Source: Triglochin maritima
Taxonomy: Eukaryota > Streptophyta > Magnoliopsida > Alismatales > Juncaginaceae
DNA: 64,000 bases
Direction: 5' to 3'
Assembly: GCA_963682175.1 (NCBI GenBank)
Contig: OY821787.1
Span: 22,608,501 to 22,672,500, forward strand
Position numbers and translations under genes: made by a program. Below are positions 11,211 to 22,521 of this stretch, one piece after another. Position 1 is the stretch's first letter, and every line of letters begins with the position of its first letter. The notes beneath the pieces were generated by a model. It did not search any database. It was not told the origin of the DNA and saw only the letters and a program-made list of their open reading frames with translations.

Positions 11211-12540
11211 GTCGCCCACCTGTCCCACCTGTTCTTCCTGTTGTCGCTCCCATACCTCTCCGTGATCGATGCTACCCGAGCCATACCGCTCTACCCTCAT
11301 GCATCGTATTGCCAGAGGTGAATGGGAACCACTTTGAGGTTAAGTCTCAGTTTATTTCCATGCTCCCTCACTTCACTGGGAAGGGTGACCGTTATATCTT
11401 TCTCAGGGAATTTGAGGAGGTCTATTCTATGTTCAAGCTGCAACAACTTAGCACAGACTCCATCCATCTTAGGCTTGTCCCCTTTGCACTGAAGGATGAT
11501 GCCAAGAAGTTTTGTACAACAACCATGCAAATACCTTTAGGACTTGGGATGAGTTTCATCCTGCATTCCTCAAGAAGTACTTTTCAAATCAATAGACTCA
11601 AAAACTGAGAAATGAAATTAATTCGTTTTATCAACATGAGATCGAATCATTCCATGCATACTTAAAGTGGTTCAAGGAGCTACTATCCTCATGCCCTCAC
11701 CATGACATCAAGTTGTGGATCCTGTGTCAGATTGTTTACGAGGGTTTTCACATCCCGTCCCGAACGTTCCTTGAGTCCATGTGTCAAGGAGAGTTCCTAG
11801 GAAAGGATGAAAGGGAGGCATGGGCTTTCCTAGAAGACCTCACTGAGAAAACCATGCAATGGGAGAGTGTAAGGGAACCACCTGCATCATCTAGCATAGG
11901 AGCGAGGATCGCAAATGCAAACTCGACTAGATCGGGTGCCGCATTTGCCGTCGATACCACTACGGCAACCGAGGCGCGCATGGTGGCGTTAATGCACCGT
12001 ATGGATTTGATTGAGCTCCAAAACCAACACGATGTGTCACATATGTCTGCATCTGGTTCAGTTCCATGTCATTTATATGGTCGGATAGGTCATATAGGGG
12101 GTGAGTGTGCATCCATTCCTCTTGAGATGGAACATGTCAATGCCATCTATGATAGATCCAGGAATGACCCATATTCATCATTATATAACCCTAGAGAGAG
12201 GAACTACCCTAATTTTTCATGGAACCATAACAATGCCCCAGGTGGTCCTTCAAACTTTTATCGACTACCTAACCTACTACACCACCCTCCCATGCATTCA
12301 CAGTCTCATCAGCCACCCCAAAGTCAAAACACCAACCCACCAGGTTTCCCAAATTCTAACAACTTGGAAACCCAATTTAATTTTCTTGAGAACATAACTC
12401 GTGGACTTGAGAACTCTGTAAGAAACATTGTCATCCACAAGTCAAGTCCTCACTTTGAATCAGTAGACCATCAAATCTCTCGAGCTTCAGATGGGCCAAT
12501 TGGCTGAGTCTGTACATGAGAGAGAGAGGGAGTCTGCCTA
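11211..12540 (+). pseudogene. Athila-type gag, broken
   Basis: Two main frames carry gag (11211-11608 and 11713-12507). The first holds a Retrotrans_gag-type core ('LPHFTGKGDRYIFLREFEEV'). The second continues it ('MCQGEFLGKDEREAWAFLED'), then a single zinc-knuckle position (CHLYGRIGHIGGEC), then a Pro/Asn/Gln-rich tail. In the knuckle the second Cys of C-x2-C-x4-H-x4-C is Tyr, so zinc binding is doubtful. The start codon is missing and the frame changes near 11600-11710 and near 12480. Gag forms the particle and packages RNA. Confidence 0.8.
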
Positions 12541-13858
12541 GCCAACCTGTGGCTAACCCCAGTGTACAACTTCAGTCGAACATGCAAAACACAAGTTCAA
12601 GACCACAGGGGGGCAAGTGAACTACGTGGAAGAACCTGTGGACCATGTCAATGCCATTGTGACCCAAAGAAATGGCAAGCCGGTCAAAAACCACATTTCC
12701 TTGCCAGTAAATCCATCTGTGCAGCCCCTATGTGGGAATGATGGTGAGAAAGAGGCCGAGGATGAGAGTAATACACCAATGCCTCCTTCTCCGGCTCCAC
12801 CTAAGACATACCTACCAAAAGCTCCTTATTCTAGTAGGTTGTCTAAGAAACAGAGTGAGAGTGTGGATAAAATGCTGGAGATATTTAAGAAAGTGAATGT
12901 CAACATTCCTTTGTTAGACATGATTCAACAAATACCTCCCTATGAAAAATTGCTAAAGGATCTCTGTACAACTAAGAGGAAAACCAACGTCCCTAGCAAA
13001 GCCTTTTTGGCAGTTAATGTGTGCTCGATCATTTCGAACCCAACATACGTAAAATTGAAGGACCCAGGTAGTCCAACAATTTCATGTATCATTTGGGACT
13101 CTCACATTAATAATGTCTTCCTAGATCTAGGGTCGGCGGTTAACCTCTTACCAACTTCTGTGTATCAACGATTAAGCCCAAGTGAGCTCAAGCCTACGAA
13201 AAGAACTTTGCAGTTGGCTGATCGTTCGATCAAAGTCTCGTTGGGGGTCATTGAAGATGTCCTAATCAAGGTCGGTGAATTCATATTGCCTATTGACTTC
13301 GTCATCCTTGAGACCGAACCAATCAAGACTACCCACTCTCAGATTCCATTAATTTTGGGTAGACCTTTTTTGGCGACGTCAAATGCCTTGATCAATTGCC
13401 ATACTGGACTCATAAAATTATCGTTTAGGAACTTGACCGCGACATTCCATGTGCTCAATATGTCTAGGCAGCCGACATCTTTCGAGGACCCCATGGAAAT
13501 TAATATTATCCTTGACTTGGAAGAAGAAATAGAAGAAGAGTACCCCCTGATTTATGAAAATCTAAGTGCTTACATCATGGATGATTCTGATCATGAAGAG
13601 GACGGGGGCGAGTTGAGCAATGATGTGCATGTTGTTCAGTACATGCGAGCTCCTTCTATCTTATATCTCGAGCTAGATATCACGCCTCGCCTTGAGGAAC
13701 CACGCACAATTGAGCTTAAAGAACTCCCTAAGGAACTGAAACACATTTTTCTCGGTCCTGACATGTCATTTCCGGTGATTCTTTCATCGATGTTGACTGC
13801 TGATGAGGAAGAACATATGATTCAAGTCCTAAAGGAGCACAAATCAGCCATTGGGTGA
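12541..13858 (+). pseudogene. Gag C-terminus and aspartic protease of element A
   Basis: One open frame of 413 codons runs from 12617 to the TGA at 13856. It holds a retropepsin-type domain: the active-site block LDLGSAVNLLP (about residue 174) and the ILGRPFLAT flap-region block (about residue 246). DLGS in place of DTGS/DSGA is usual in Athila proteins. An acidic linker leads to the RT. The TGA at 13856 sits where the frame otherwise continues in phase into the RT (IG-stop-SLNDIKW), so it is probably a single changed Trp codon. The protease would cleave the polyprotein. Confidence 0.8.
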
Positions 13859-15288
13859 TCCTTGAATGACATTAAATGGATAAGTCCCGACGTCGTGCAA
13901 CACCACATCTTTGTGGAGGATGAGGCACGACCACGTTGCGACCCACAGAGGCGTTTAAATCCAGCTATGACAGAAGTAGTTAAGAAAGAGATCATCAAGT
14001 GTTTAGATAATGGCATCGTTTTCCCCATTTCGGACAGTACCTGGGTAAGTCCTGTCCAGGTTATGCCCAAGAAGTCGGGTATCACTATTGTCCAGAATGA
14101 CAACAATGAGCTTGTACCCACACGACTTCAAACTGGGTGGCGAGTTTGCATTGAGTATAGGAAGTTGAACGCGGTTACGCGTAAGGACCACTTCCCTCTA
14201 CCTTTCATCGACCAGATGTTGGACAGACTCACTGGGCACGCCTATTACTATTTCCTTGATGGATATTCGGGGTACAATCAAATCCCAAGAGACAGCCACG
14301 TTTACTTGTCCTTTTGGGACGTTTGCGTATAAACGGATTCCTTTTGGACTATGCAATGCACCGACAACATTCCAACGTTGCATGTTGAGTATCTTTTCCG
14401 ATATGGTCGAGAACTTCCTTGAGATTTTCATGGATTATTTCTCGGTTCATGGCCCCTCCTTTGATGAGTGCTTGCACCACCTGAGCCTTGTTCTCAAAAG
14501 GTGTTCGGAAACGAACTTAGCCTTAATTGGGAAAAGTGTCATTTCATGGTTACAAAAGGCATCATTTTGGGTCACGTGGAATCTCGTGATGGTATCGAGA
14601 TGGATATGGCAAAGATTGAGCTTATTTCTAAGCTTCCGCCACACACCTCGGTAAAAGAAATCCGGTCACTCCTTGGACACGCCGGTTTTTACCGGCGGTT
14701 TATTAAGGATTTCAGCAAGATAGCTCGTCCTTTGACGAGCTTTCTTGCTAAAGGTACCTCTTTTGAGTTCACACCCGAGTGCATGACTGCATATGAGTTT
14801 CTGAAGCGTGAGTTCACCTCCTCTCCTATTATCAAGGCACCGGTGTGGACTCTACCTTTCGAGCTGATGTGTGATGCATCTGACTATGCGATAGGAGCGG
14901 TTTTGGGTTAGAAAGTCGACAAATTGCCTCATGTGATCAACTACGCAAGTCGTACTCTCAATGACGCCCAGCTCAACTACTCCATTACTGAAAAAGAAAT
15001 CTTTGCGATCAAATTTGTATTGGAAAAAATTTGCCAGCACCTCATTTGGTCGCATGTCATCATCTACACTGATCACTCAGCTCTCCGCTACCTTTTGTCT
15101 AAAAAGGATGTGAAACCCCATCTCCTGCGTTAGATCTTGTTGTTGCAAGAGTTCGACCTTGATGAGATTGTCGTGGCTGATCACCTCTCTCGCATCCTAG
15201 TTGATCTTTCACTGGATCCACTGGTGAAAGAGATCTTCCTTGATAAGAACCTTATGGCAATAGCCTCACCCTCTGGTTCGCTGAATTT
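13859..15288 (+). pseudogene. Reverse transcriptase and RNase H of element A
   Basis: RT blocks in order: WVSPVQVMPKKSG, WRVCIEYRKLNAVTRKDHFP, PLPFIDQMLDRL, then after a frame change near 14250-14320 FGLCNAPTTFQRCM and the catalytic block FMDYFSV at 14427-14447. The second catalytic Asp of the usual FMDD is Tyr (codon 14436-14438). Another frame change near 14500 leads to GHAGFYRRFIKDFSKIARPL. RNase H follows with a CDASDYAIGAVLG block ending in a stop at 14909-14911, then YASRTLNDAQLNYSITEKE and IYTDHSALRYLL. A further stop lies at 15133. The gene is dead several times over. RT and RNase H copy the element's RNA into DNA. Confidence 0.85.
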
Positions 15289-15872
15289 GTGAACTATTTA
15301 GCAACTGGGGAGGTGCCAGCCCGTTGGACACATAGTGAGACAACGAAGTTCAAGTCGTTAGTCAAGCACTTCTATTGGGATGATCCCTACTTATTTAAGT
15401 ATTGTGTCGATCAAATCATAAGGAGATGCATTCCTAACGACGAGATTCAGAGTGTCTTGTCCTTTTTCCATAAGGAGGCATGTGGTGGGCACTTTGGTGC
15501 CAAGAAAACCGCTGCCAAAGTGCTCCAATGTGGTTTTTACTGGCCCACGTTGTTCCAAGACGCTTTTGCATTTCACAAAGCATGCGATAGGTGCCAACGT
15601 GTGGCGCATTGGCAGACGTGATATGATTCCACTCAATCCTATCTTAGTTGTCAACATCTTTGATGTTTGGGGAATTGACTTCATGAGTCCTTTCCCCGTG
15701 TCCCATGGTCACACTTACATTTTTGTGGCGGTTGATTATGTGTAAAAGTGGGTTGAAGCAATCCCTACTCACACTAACGATCGCATGGTTGTGATCAAGT
15801 TTCCTAAAGAACACATCTTTCCGAGGTTTGGGACACCTCGTTGTATCATAAGTGATTGGGGGACACACTTTG
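15289..15872 (+). pseudogene. Integrase of element A, N-terminal part
   Basis: An HHCC zinc domain is visible ([11 protein letters not shown], then CDRCQR). After a frame change near 15600 the catalytic core begins with [11 protein letters not shown] (first catalytic Asp) and a stop in VDYV-stop-KWVEAIP. IISDWGTHF (second Asp) ends at 15872, where a solo LTR (15873-18860) interrupts the gene. The reading continues at 18861. Confidence 0.85.
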
Positions 15873-18860
15873 TGTAACGCCCCCGATCTCGCGGGTACGC
15901 ACACTGGGAAAGGAGACTAGTGTCGCGATCAGAGACCTCCGCGACGACCGAAGGGTGTTACAAAGACAGACCGAATCGACTCGACAAAGTGAAAGAGATC
16001 ATACACAAATGGACGGACATAAAACATAATAGGAATAATAGAATAATCATAACAATAAGAGTCTTATTACAACACATCGAGTATCAAAAAAGGAAATACA
16101 TAGGGAAATATGCGGAAGCAAAGATAACCGGAACTCTGGTCGACGCGTCCCTCGTGTACAGAATCTTCGACTACTCGTCCAGTCTGCCCTGTGGAAACCT
16201 AAGTACCTGCAAGCACCGCATTAACAAATGCGTGACTTTTCAATTAAGAAAACTCAGTATGCCCCTGGCCCAATAAGAGTTATATGGAAGAATGCATGCA
16301 ATCTATCAAGGACAAAAGCATCCCAAAACAGAAACAGAAAAGCACATAATGCATCAAAAGGCTACAACCCCAACAGTCGTGCCAATCGGGTAACACCCGC
16401 AGAAATCCCTCCAAGGGAGCCAGAATACCAACCATGCTGGTCAGAACATAACAAAAAGCATCAAATGCGGCAAAAGGCTACGACTCCATAAGTCATGCCG
16501 GTCGGGCGCACCCGAACCATTCCTCGAAAGGAACCAGAACACCAGCCTCGCTGGTCAAAGGCAGTCACTCGACAGTGACCCACCGCTCGGCACAAAGCGG
16601 TGCGCCAGATAAGTGTCCCAATTCGCGGCAAGTGACCTACATGGTGCCATCGCGAACTTGGGAACACCTACCCTGAGACAGAATGGCAGCGCGCCTGCCC
16701 AGGACTTATCTTAGGCCTGGCCTCCCAACGTGAAGGTCTTATGCGAATGGCCTCCGGAACTAGAGGACCCACTCGTGGCCCGTCGGCCCAGAAAACGGAA
16801 CGTGCCCAGTATTATTAATCGGATTAAATGCAATGCAAGCTACTTAAGCATCTAAAATCTAATGCATCTACAGTGTATGGAACAAGCTCAAGGAGGAGTA
16901 TCCGGATACCCTCCTAGCAGCCCTGAACCAACTCGGAAATCAGACATACCAATCAGGAATCAACCCACACTCACAATAGCAAGCAATCATAACTACATCG
17001 ACAATCAAGATAACAACTAATCGAGTCATCTACGGGTCATGATAAGGATGTTATAAGGTCTGAAATCCTATGCGTCATACATATCCACAACAACATACTT
17101 CATATCAGAAACATACATACGAAATAAGTAATAGAACATGCACCATAGAAGGAGGTATCATAAACCAACATCACAAGCTATCGATATCATGCATCATGGA
17201 TTTCAGAACATGTGTATATGATAGGAACTTAGTATTCCAGACTAGATCAGAGATTATATGAATCAAATCATGAGACAATGCATGAACATATGGTCTGAAA
17301 CCAGCATATAATTTATAGGAGAACATCAGGATATAATCCGAAAGCAATGCTAGCACTTATGATATAAAATTTGCAAACCCCTTATGGAATATGGTCTGAA
17401 CATAGACCTCAACTAACGCATGATTATGTGACTTATGATCAGCGTAAAATCATGGAACATTATGTGAATGAAATCGAGAAGTAATGCAAGCATACATGAC
17501 CTAAAATCAGAAATCAAGGCATGGGATATGGTCTGAACATAGTCACGATTTATAGCATGGATACCCGATCTATATCAGCCACTATGTCATGAAACACATC
17601 TGACTATCGTCACTAAGTAACACACGAATATATGTCTTATCACCAGCAACATGTCATGGGAGAATCTCCTGATAATGGCCACCCAACCGTGCAAGACATA
17701 TGATTAAACAAAAGCAGAACGATTCATGCAATGTTCTTTGGACAAACAGCTAGATCACACATAGATCTAAGATCTGAAATCAGAGGCAATTCACGAGACT
17801 AATAACATAACAAGTCACAAGTTCATGCTAGAAAGAGATCTCACAAATCAGTGATGCATAAAGGAGAGGGAGCATGCTCCAGCAAAATAAACATGAAACA
17901 GATCCCATGAGATTTCGAGATCAACCACAAAAGTAGGGTTGCACCTCACGCAAGGTGCATGCAACAACCCTACCCAACCGTCTCCCTGCAACCCAGCCTC
18001 CTCCCTACGAACTTCTCCATCAAACCATCATGCAAAACATGGAGTGGAGGACGTGCAAGGAGAAGGAAAAACGTGGTCAGCCACTGAAGATCCGAGTTGC
18101 ACCACAGCACACCCAATCGGTAGAACTCTACTTGTGCAAACCGTGATCCTCATGACCGACCAGCCACTGGTGTTGTGCAGAACTAAGCCCAACACCCACC
18201 CCCAGCTCCTAATCCAAAGGCTAGAGGCATACCTGAGCAGCAAGGAGGCACCTAAGCTGGCCGGAGATCTGCTGAAGTTCGCCTAGCTGCACACAAGGAA
18301 GTCTTTTGCTTCTTCTTCAATAGCTGCCGGATCTCCACCAGCAGGAAACCAGAAATGATGGTGGTGGTGGTGGTAAGAGTTTGTGGCGTGGAAGGGAGGA
18401 GAGGAGGTTGAGGTCGGCTGGTGTAGGGTTTCTCTAGTTTATGTTTCAAGAAACATGCACAAAAGGCAATAGATCAATCTCCTTGAAGGCCCCATCAAAA
18501 CTTTCCATAATGCACACAATTCAAATTTGCAAGGATTCTATGAGATCATCTCCTGGTGACGTGGCAACCAGGCCACCTCACCCACATGCCAGCTAGCCCA
18601 CAACATCCAATCCGAGCTCAACTAAAACCAAGCCCACATACACACACGGTTTGCACCCGATCGGCCCGATTAAGCCACCGATTGCAAAAACCGCCTGATG
18701 GGTCGCACCAGACCACAAACCACATAAACTCGCCCCAAAAGGAAACTTTATCATGCCCGGGCATGAAGCCACAACACACACCAAGTATGCCAAGCAGACC
18801 CCAAAATGACTAGAAGGATGAATAAAACTTTAATAATGTGGCAGGGGAGCAGGTCTTACA
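15873..18860 (-). mobile_element. Solo LTR, Tekay/Del-like, about 3 kb
   Basis: It starts TGTAACGCCCCCGATCTCGC and ends GGGGAGCAGGTCTTACA. Perfect target duplications CTTTG flank it at 15868-15872 and 18861-18865, within the integrase codons. Related sequences at 20292-22521 and 26638-28681 are LTRs of a minus-strand element whose primer site fixes the orientation, so this copy is also minus strand. No internal sequence remains, so it is a solo LTR left by LTR-LTR recombination. The great LTR length and the TGTAACRCCC end resemble the Tekay/Del chromovirus lineage; without coding sequence that lineage call is tentative. Confidence 0.8.
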
Positions 18861-19867
18861 CTTTGTGAACCGATCACTTGAGGCAGTGTTGAGGAAATAT
18901 TCCATTACGCACAAGTTGGCAACACCTTATCATCCTCAAGCCTTTGGCCGGGTGGAAATTTCCAACCGTCAACTCAATCAAATTCTTGAGAAAATGGTTA
19001 ATGCTTCAAGGAAAGATTGGTCGGTCAAGCTTACTGATGCATTATGGTAAGGGAGAGCAAAACCCGGTCCAAACCGGGTTTTTGGACCGGACCGGTCCGG
19101 GTTTGGTCCAGAAGTTGTCGGTTTGGTCCGGTCCGATCTGGGTTTCGGTCCGGGAGATTTTCAAATTTCGGGTTTGGTCCAGACCGGTCCGATTTTTTTT
19201 AATTTAAAAAATTCAGGTTTTGACCAGACCGGACTGATTCGGACCGGTCCGGTCTTTGGTTCATGAGTATCCGGTGCGGTCCGGTCTTCGGTCCAGACCC
19301 CGGATAAAAATCCGGTCTCGACCGGATGCTCTCCCGTACATTGTGGGCTTTCAGCACTACATTTAAAACAAACCTTGGCAAGTCCCCCTACCGGCTAGTT
19401 TATGGCAAAGCTTGTCATCTTCCGGTAGAGCTTGAGCATCGGGCAACATGGGCAATGAAACATCTTAACATGACTCTTGATGTCTCCGGTGCCAATCGCA
19501 AGTTAGACCTCAACGAGTTGCAGGAGTTGAGAAATGAAGCATATGAGAATGCCAAGATCTGCAAGTCCCGCACAAAACAATTCACGACCTCTTGGTCGGA
19601 ATCAAAACCTTCGAGGTGGGACAAAAGGTCTTGTTGTATAATTCTCGCCTCCACTTGTTTCCGAGGAAGCTTCGGAGTCGTTAGCCAGGGCCCTTTTTTG
19701 TTTTAACTGTCTCCCCTCATGTGGCTGTTGAGATTCAGAATCCAAGGAATGGGGACGTGTTAAAAGTTAATGGACAACGCCTAAAACCGTACTGGGAAGG
19801 GACCACGACAGAGGTCGAGGAGGAAGTCGTGTCTTTACACGAACTCCCCATGGATGTTGTCACTTGA
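18861..19867 (+). pseudogene. Integrase of element A, C-terminal part
   Basis: The reading resumes right after the second CTTTG with HFVNRSLEAVLRKYSI, then TPYHPQAFGRVEISNRQLN with the catalytic Glu. It is interrupted by a MITE (19048-19338) and resumes with [20 protein letters not shown] and [18 protein letters not shown]. After a frame change near 19600 a C-terminal RxPGPFVL-type region ends at TGA 19865-19867. With both insertions and one copy of each target duplication removed, the frame DALW/AFS is restored at the MITE site. The integrase would join element DNA to the host chromosome. Confidence 0.8.
19048..19338. mobile_element. hAT-type MITE in integrase
   Basis: A 291-bp unit with terminal inverted repeats TAAGGGAGAGCA / TGCTCTCCCGTA (one mismatch) flanked by 8-bp direct repeats CATTATGG (19040-19047) and CATTGTGG (19339-19346). 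An 8-bp target duplication and TA(A)GGG-type ends fit the hAT superfamily. The interior is rich in GGTCCGG/CCGGACC motifs and has no coding capacity, so movement would depend on a transposase made elsewhere. A diverged relative lies at 60895-61070. Confidence 0.75.
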
Positions 19868-20291
19868 TGTGATCCATCCCTTCATATGTTTGTACATATC
19901 TTTGTTGAAAAAAGAAAAAAAAAGTGGAAAATGAAGAAAAGAAAAAAATTGAAGTGCCTTTTGGATATTTTCCCTTTTCTTTGTTAAAAACGTGTGATGC
20001 CTTACCCTACTCATTCCGCACCAGAAGAAAAAACGTGTCTTCTTCTTTGGTTCCGCCACCACCGAAATCCCACCCCCAGATCTCACCAATAGACCGCCAA
20101 TCAGCGGTTTCCCACAGCCAATCGGCGGTCCGTTGTTGCTTGTTGCTCTTCTGCCTTCGTCGGGTTGCTGGATTTGGTGTCTTCTGTTAGTTCCATTGGT
20201 GGAGTGATTGTTTGCTACTGGAGTGGACGTGCGGTGGTCTCTGACTCTCTCATGTCGTGTTCGTCTTCGCCGTCATTTGCTACGTCGTTAA
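19868..20291 (+). other. Post-pol region of element A
   Basis: Noncoding tail after the integrase stop: an A-rich run (19907-19950), then sequence with two copies of the CCGCCAAT-type palindrome (20092-20109 and 20116-20130). It is cut at 20292 by the Tekay-like element. The expected continuation is not found directly beyond that element. Confidence 0.6.
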
Positions 20292-22521
20292 TGTAACACC
20301 CCCCGATCTCGCGGGTACGCACACTGGGAACCAACTCAAGTGTCGCGATCAGAGACCTCTGCGACGACCGAGGAGTTACAAAAGGTAGACCAAAGAACGA
20401 CTCGACAATACGTAGAGAGATCATACATGGATAGACTAACATAAAACATAACTGAAAAATGTGAGATTATCCATATATGGTAACAAGGTCAAATACATTA
20501 CATCGAGTTCAAAATGGAAATACATCATAAATAATGCGGAAGCAAAAGACAAACTGGTCGACGTGCCCCTCGTGTACAAAATCTTCGACTACTCGTCCAG
20601 TCTGCCCCTTGGAAACCTAAGTACCGTCAAGCACCGCATTAACAAATTCGTGAGTTTTCAATTAAGAAAACTCAGTATGCCTTTGGCCCAACAGAGTTAT
20701 ATGGAAGAATGCATGTAATCTATCAAGACAAAAGCATCCGAAATTGAAACAGAAAAACACATGATGCATCAGAAGGCTACAACCCCAACAGTCGTGCCAA
20801 GGGAGCCAGAATACCAACCATGCTGGTTAGTACATAACAAAAAGCATCAAATGCAACAGAAGGCTACGACTCCCAAAGTTGTGTCGGTCGGGCACACCCG
20901 AACAATTCCTCGAAAGAAACCAGAACACCAACCTCGCTGGTCAAAGGCGGTCACTCAACAGTGACCCACCGCTCGGCACAAAGCGGTGCGCCGGATAAGT
21001 GTCCCAATTCGCGGCAAGTCACCTACATGGTGTCATCGCGAACTTGGGAACACCAACCCTGAGACAGAATGGCAGCGCGCCTGCCCAAGACTTATCTAAC
21101 GACTGACCTCCGAACGTGAAGGTCTTAATCGGATGGCACTAAATCAAATAATATGAGAATATAAGTAATGGTAACAGGTGAACACTTGTCCTGAAATCAG
21201 TAATTAAATTAAGCTCTTTCCAGAATATGACCAAGAGCCCTATCCTCTAACGAACAGTGAATCATGACTGACTACTTGACTCCAATCAGAACTTCATGCA
21301 AGATATTCATGGCGTGTGATCCATAAGATAAGTATGAGTATGGTTGGGGATAATACAAGAATGCATAAACAGCAAATCAGAGACCAATACATAGCAGATC
21401 TTCAGGACATAACCGTTAATTGATCTTAAGCATACATGGTCTATTCGCAGATGTTCTCAGTAATGATTATCAGAATATATAGTCGTTCTTGACCACTTAT
21501 AATATAGCCTATATTCAGCATACAGACCTATAATATGATCATGAAACACTTCCAAGAACACAGAACCCACGACTGGGAACATTTAAGAACATGATCTGAA
21601 TATAACTATTGGACAAAGCATATGCATGATATCAATAATTCGCCACAATATCTCCAGATCTCTTTTGAGCAAAAACATGAAATCATGCAAGGAAACTAAC
21701 CAAAATCAATAAACACACCCAGGAACACGTTAACAAAACATCACGAGCTCCCATGATCCATCAACCTGAGTTGTGTTGCACTACAAACCACCTTCCCACA
21801 TATGTTAAAGACGTGCCAGCTTTAAACCTCGGAACCGACCAGCCAAAGATGTTGGGCAGCCTACTCCAAACACCCTACCACATCCTACACTACAGCTTGA
21901 GACATACCTGAGCAGTAAGGGGGCGCCTGAGCTAGCTGGGAGTCCTCCAAGAGCTGCACACAAGAGAGGCCTTTACTTCTTCTCCACTAGCTGCCGGATC
22001 TCCACCAGCAGGAAACCAGAATTGATGGTGGTGATGAGGAAGGGTTTTATGGCGTGGAAGGGAGGAGAGGAGGGTAGGGTCGGCTGGTATAGAGTTTCAC
22101 TAGTTTATGATTCAAGAAACATGCACAAAAGGCAATAGATCAATCTCCTTGAAGGCCCCACCAAAACTTTCCACGATGCACACAATTCAAATTTACAAGG
22201 ATTCTATGAGATCATCTCCTAGAGATGTGGCAACCAGGCCACCTCACCCACATGCCAACCCACAAAATCCAATCCGAGCTCAACTAAAACCAAGCCCACA
22301 TACACAAACGGTTTGCACCCGATCGGCCCGATTAAGCCACCGATTGCAAAAACCGTCCGATGGGTCGCACCAGACCACAAACCACATAAACTCGCCCTAA
22401 AAGGAAACTTTATCATGCCAGGGCATGAAGCCACAACACACACCAAGTATGCCAAGAAGACCCCAAATGACTAGAAGGGTGAATAAAACTTTAATAATGT
22501 GGCAGGGGAGCAGGTCTTACA
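20292..22521 (-). repeat. 3' LTR of the Tekay-like element
   Basis: 2,230 bp from TGTAACACCCCCCG to GGGGAGCAGGTCTTACA. Compared with 26638-28681 it lacks about 470 bp near 21130, between short TGG repeats, which looks like a simple deletion. The right half matches 18100-18860 of the solo LTR. Confidence 0.8.

Noticed and set aside
18838..19050. Separate small gene starting MAGEQVLHFVNRS
   Set aside because: The first codons belong to the end of the solo LTR; from HFVNRS onward it is the continuation of the interrupted integrase.
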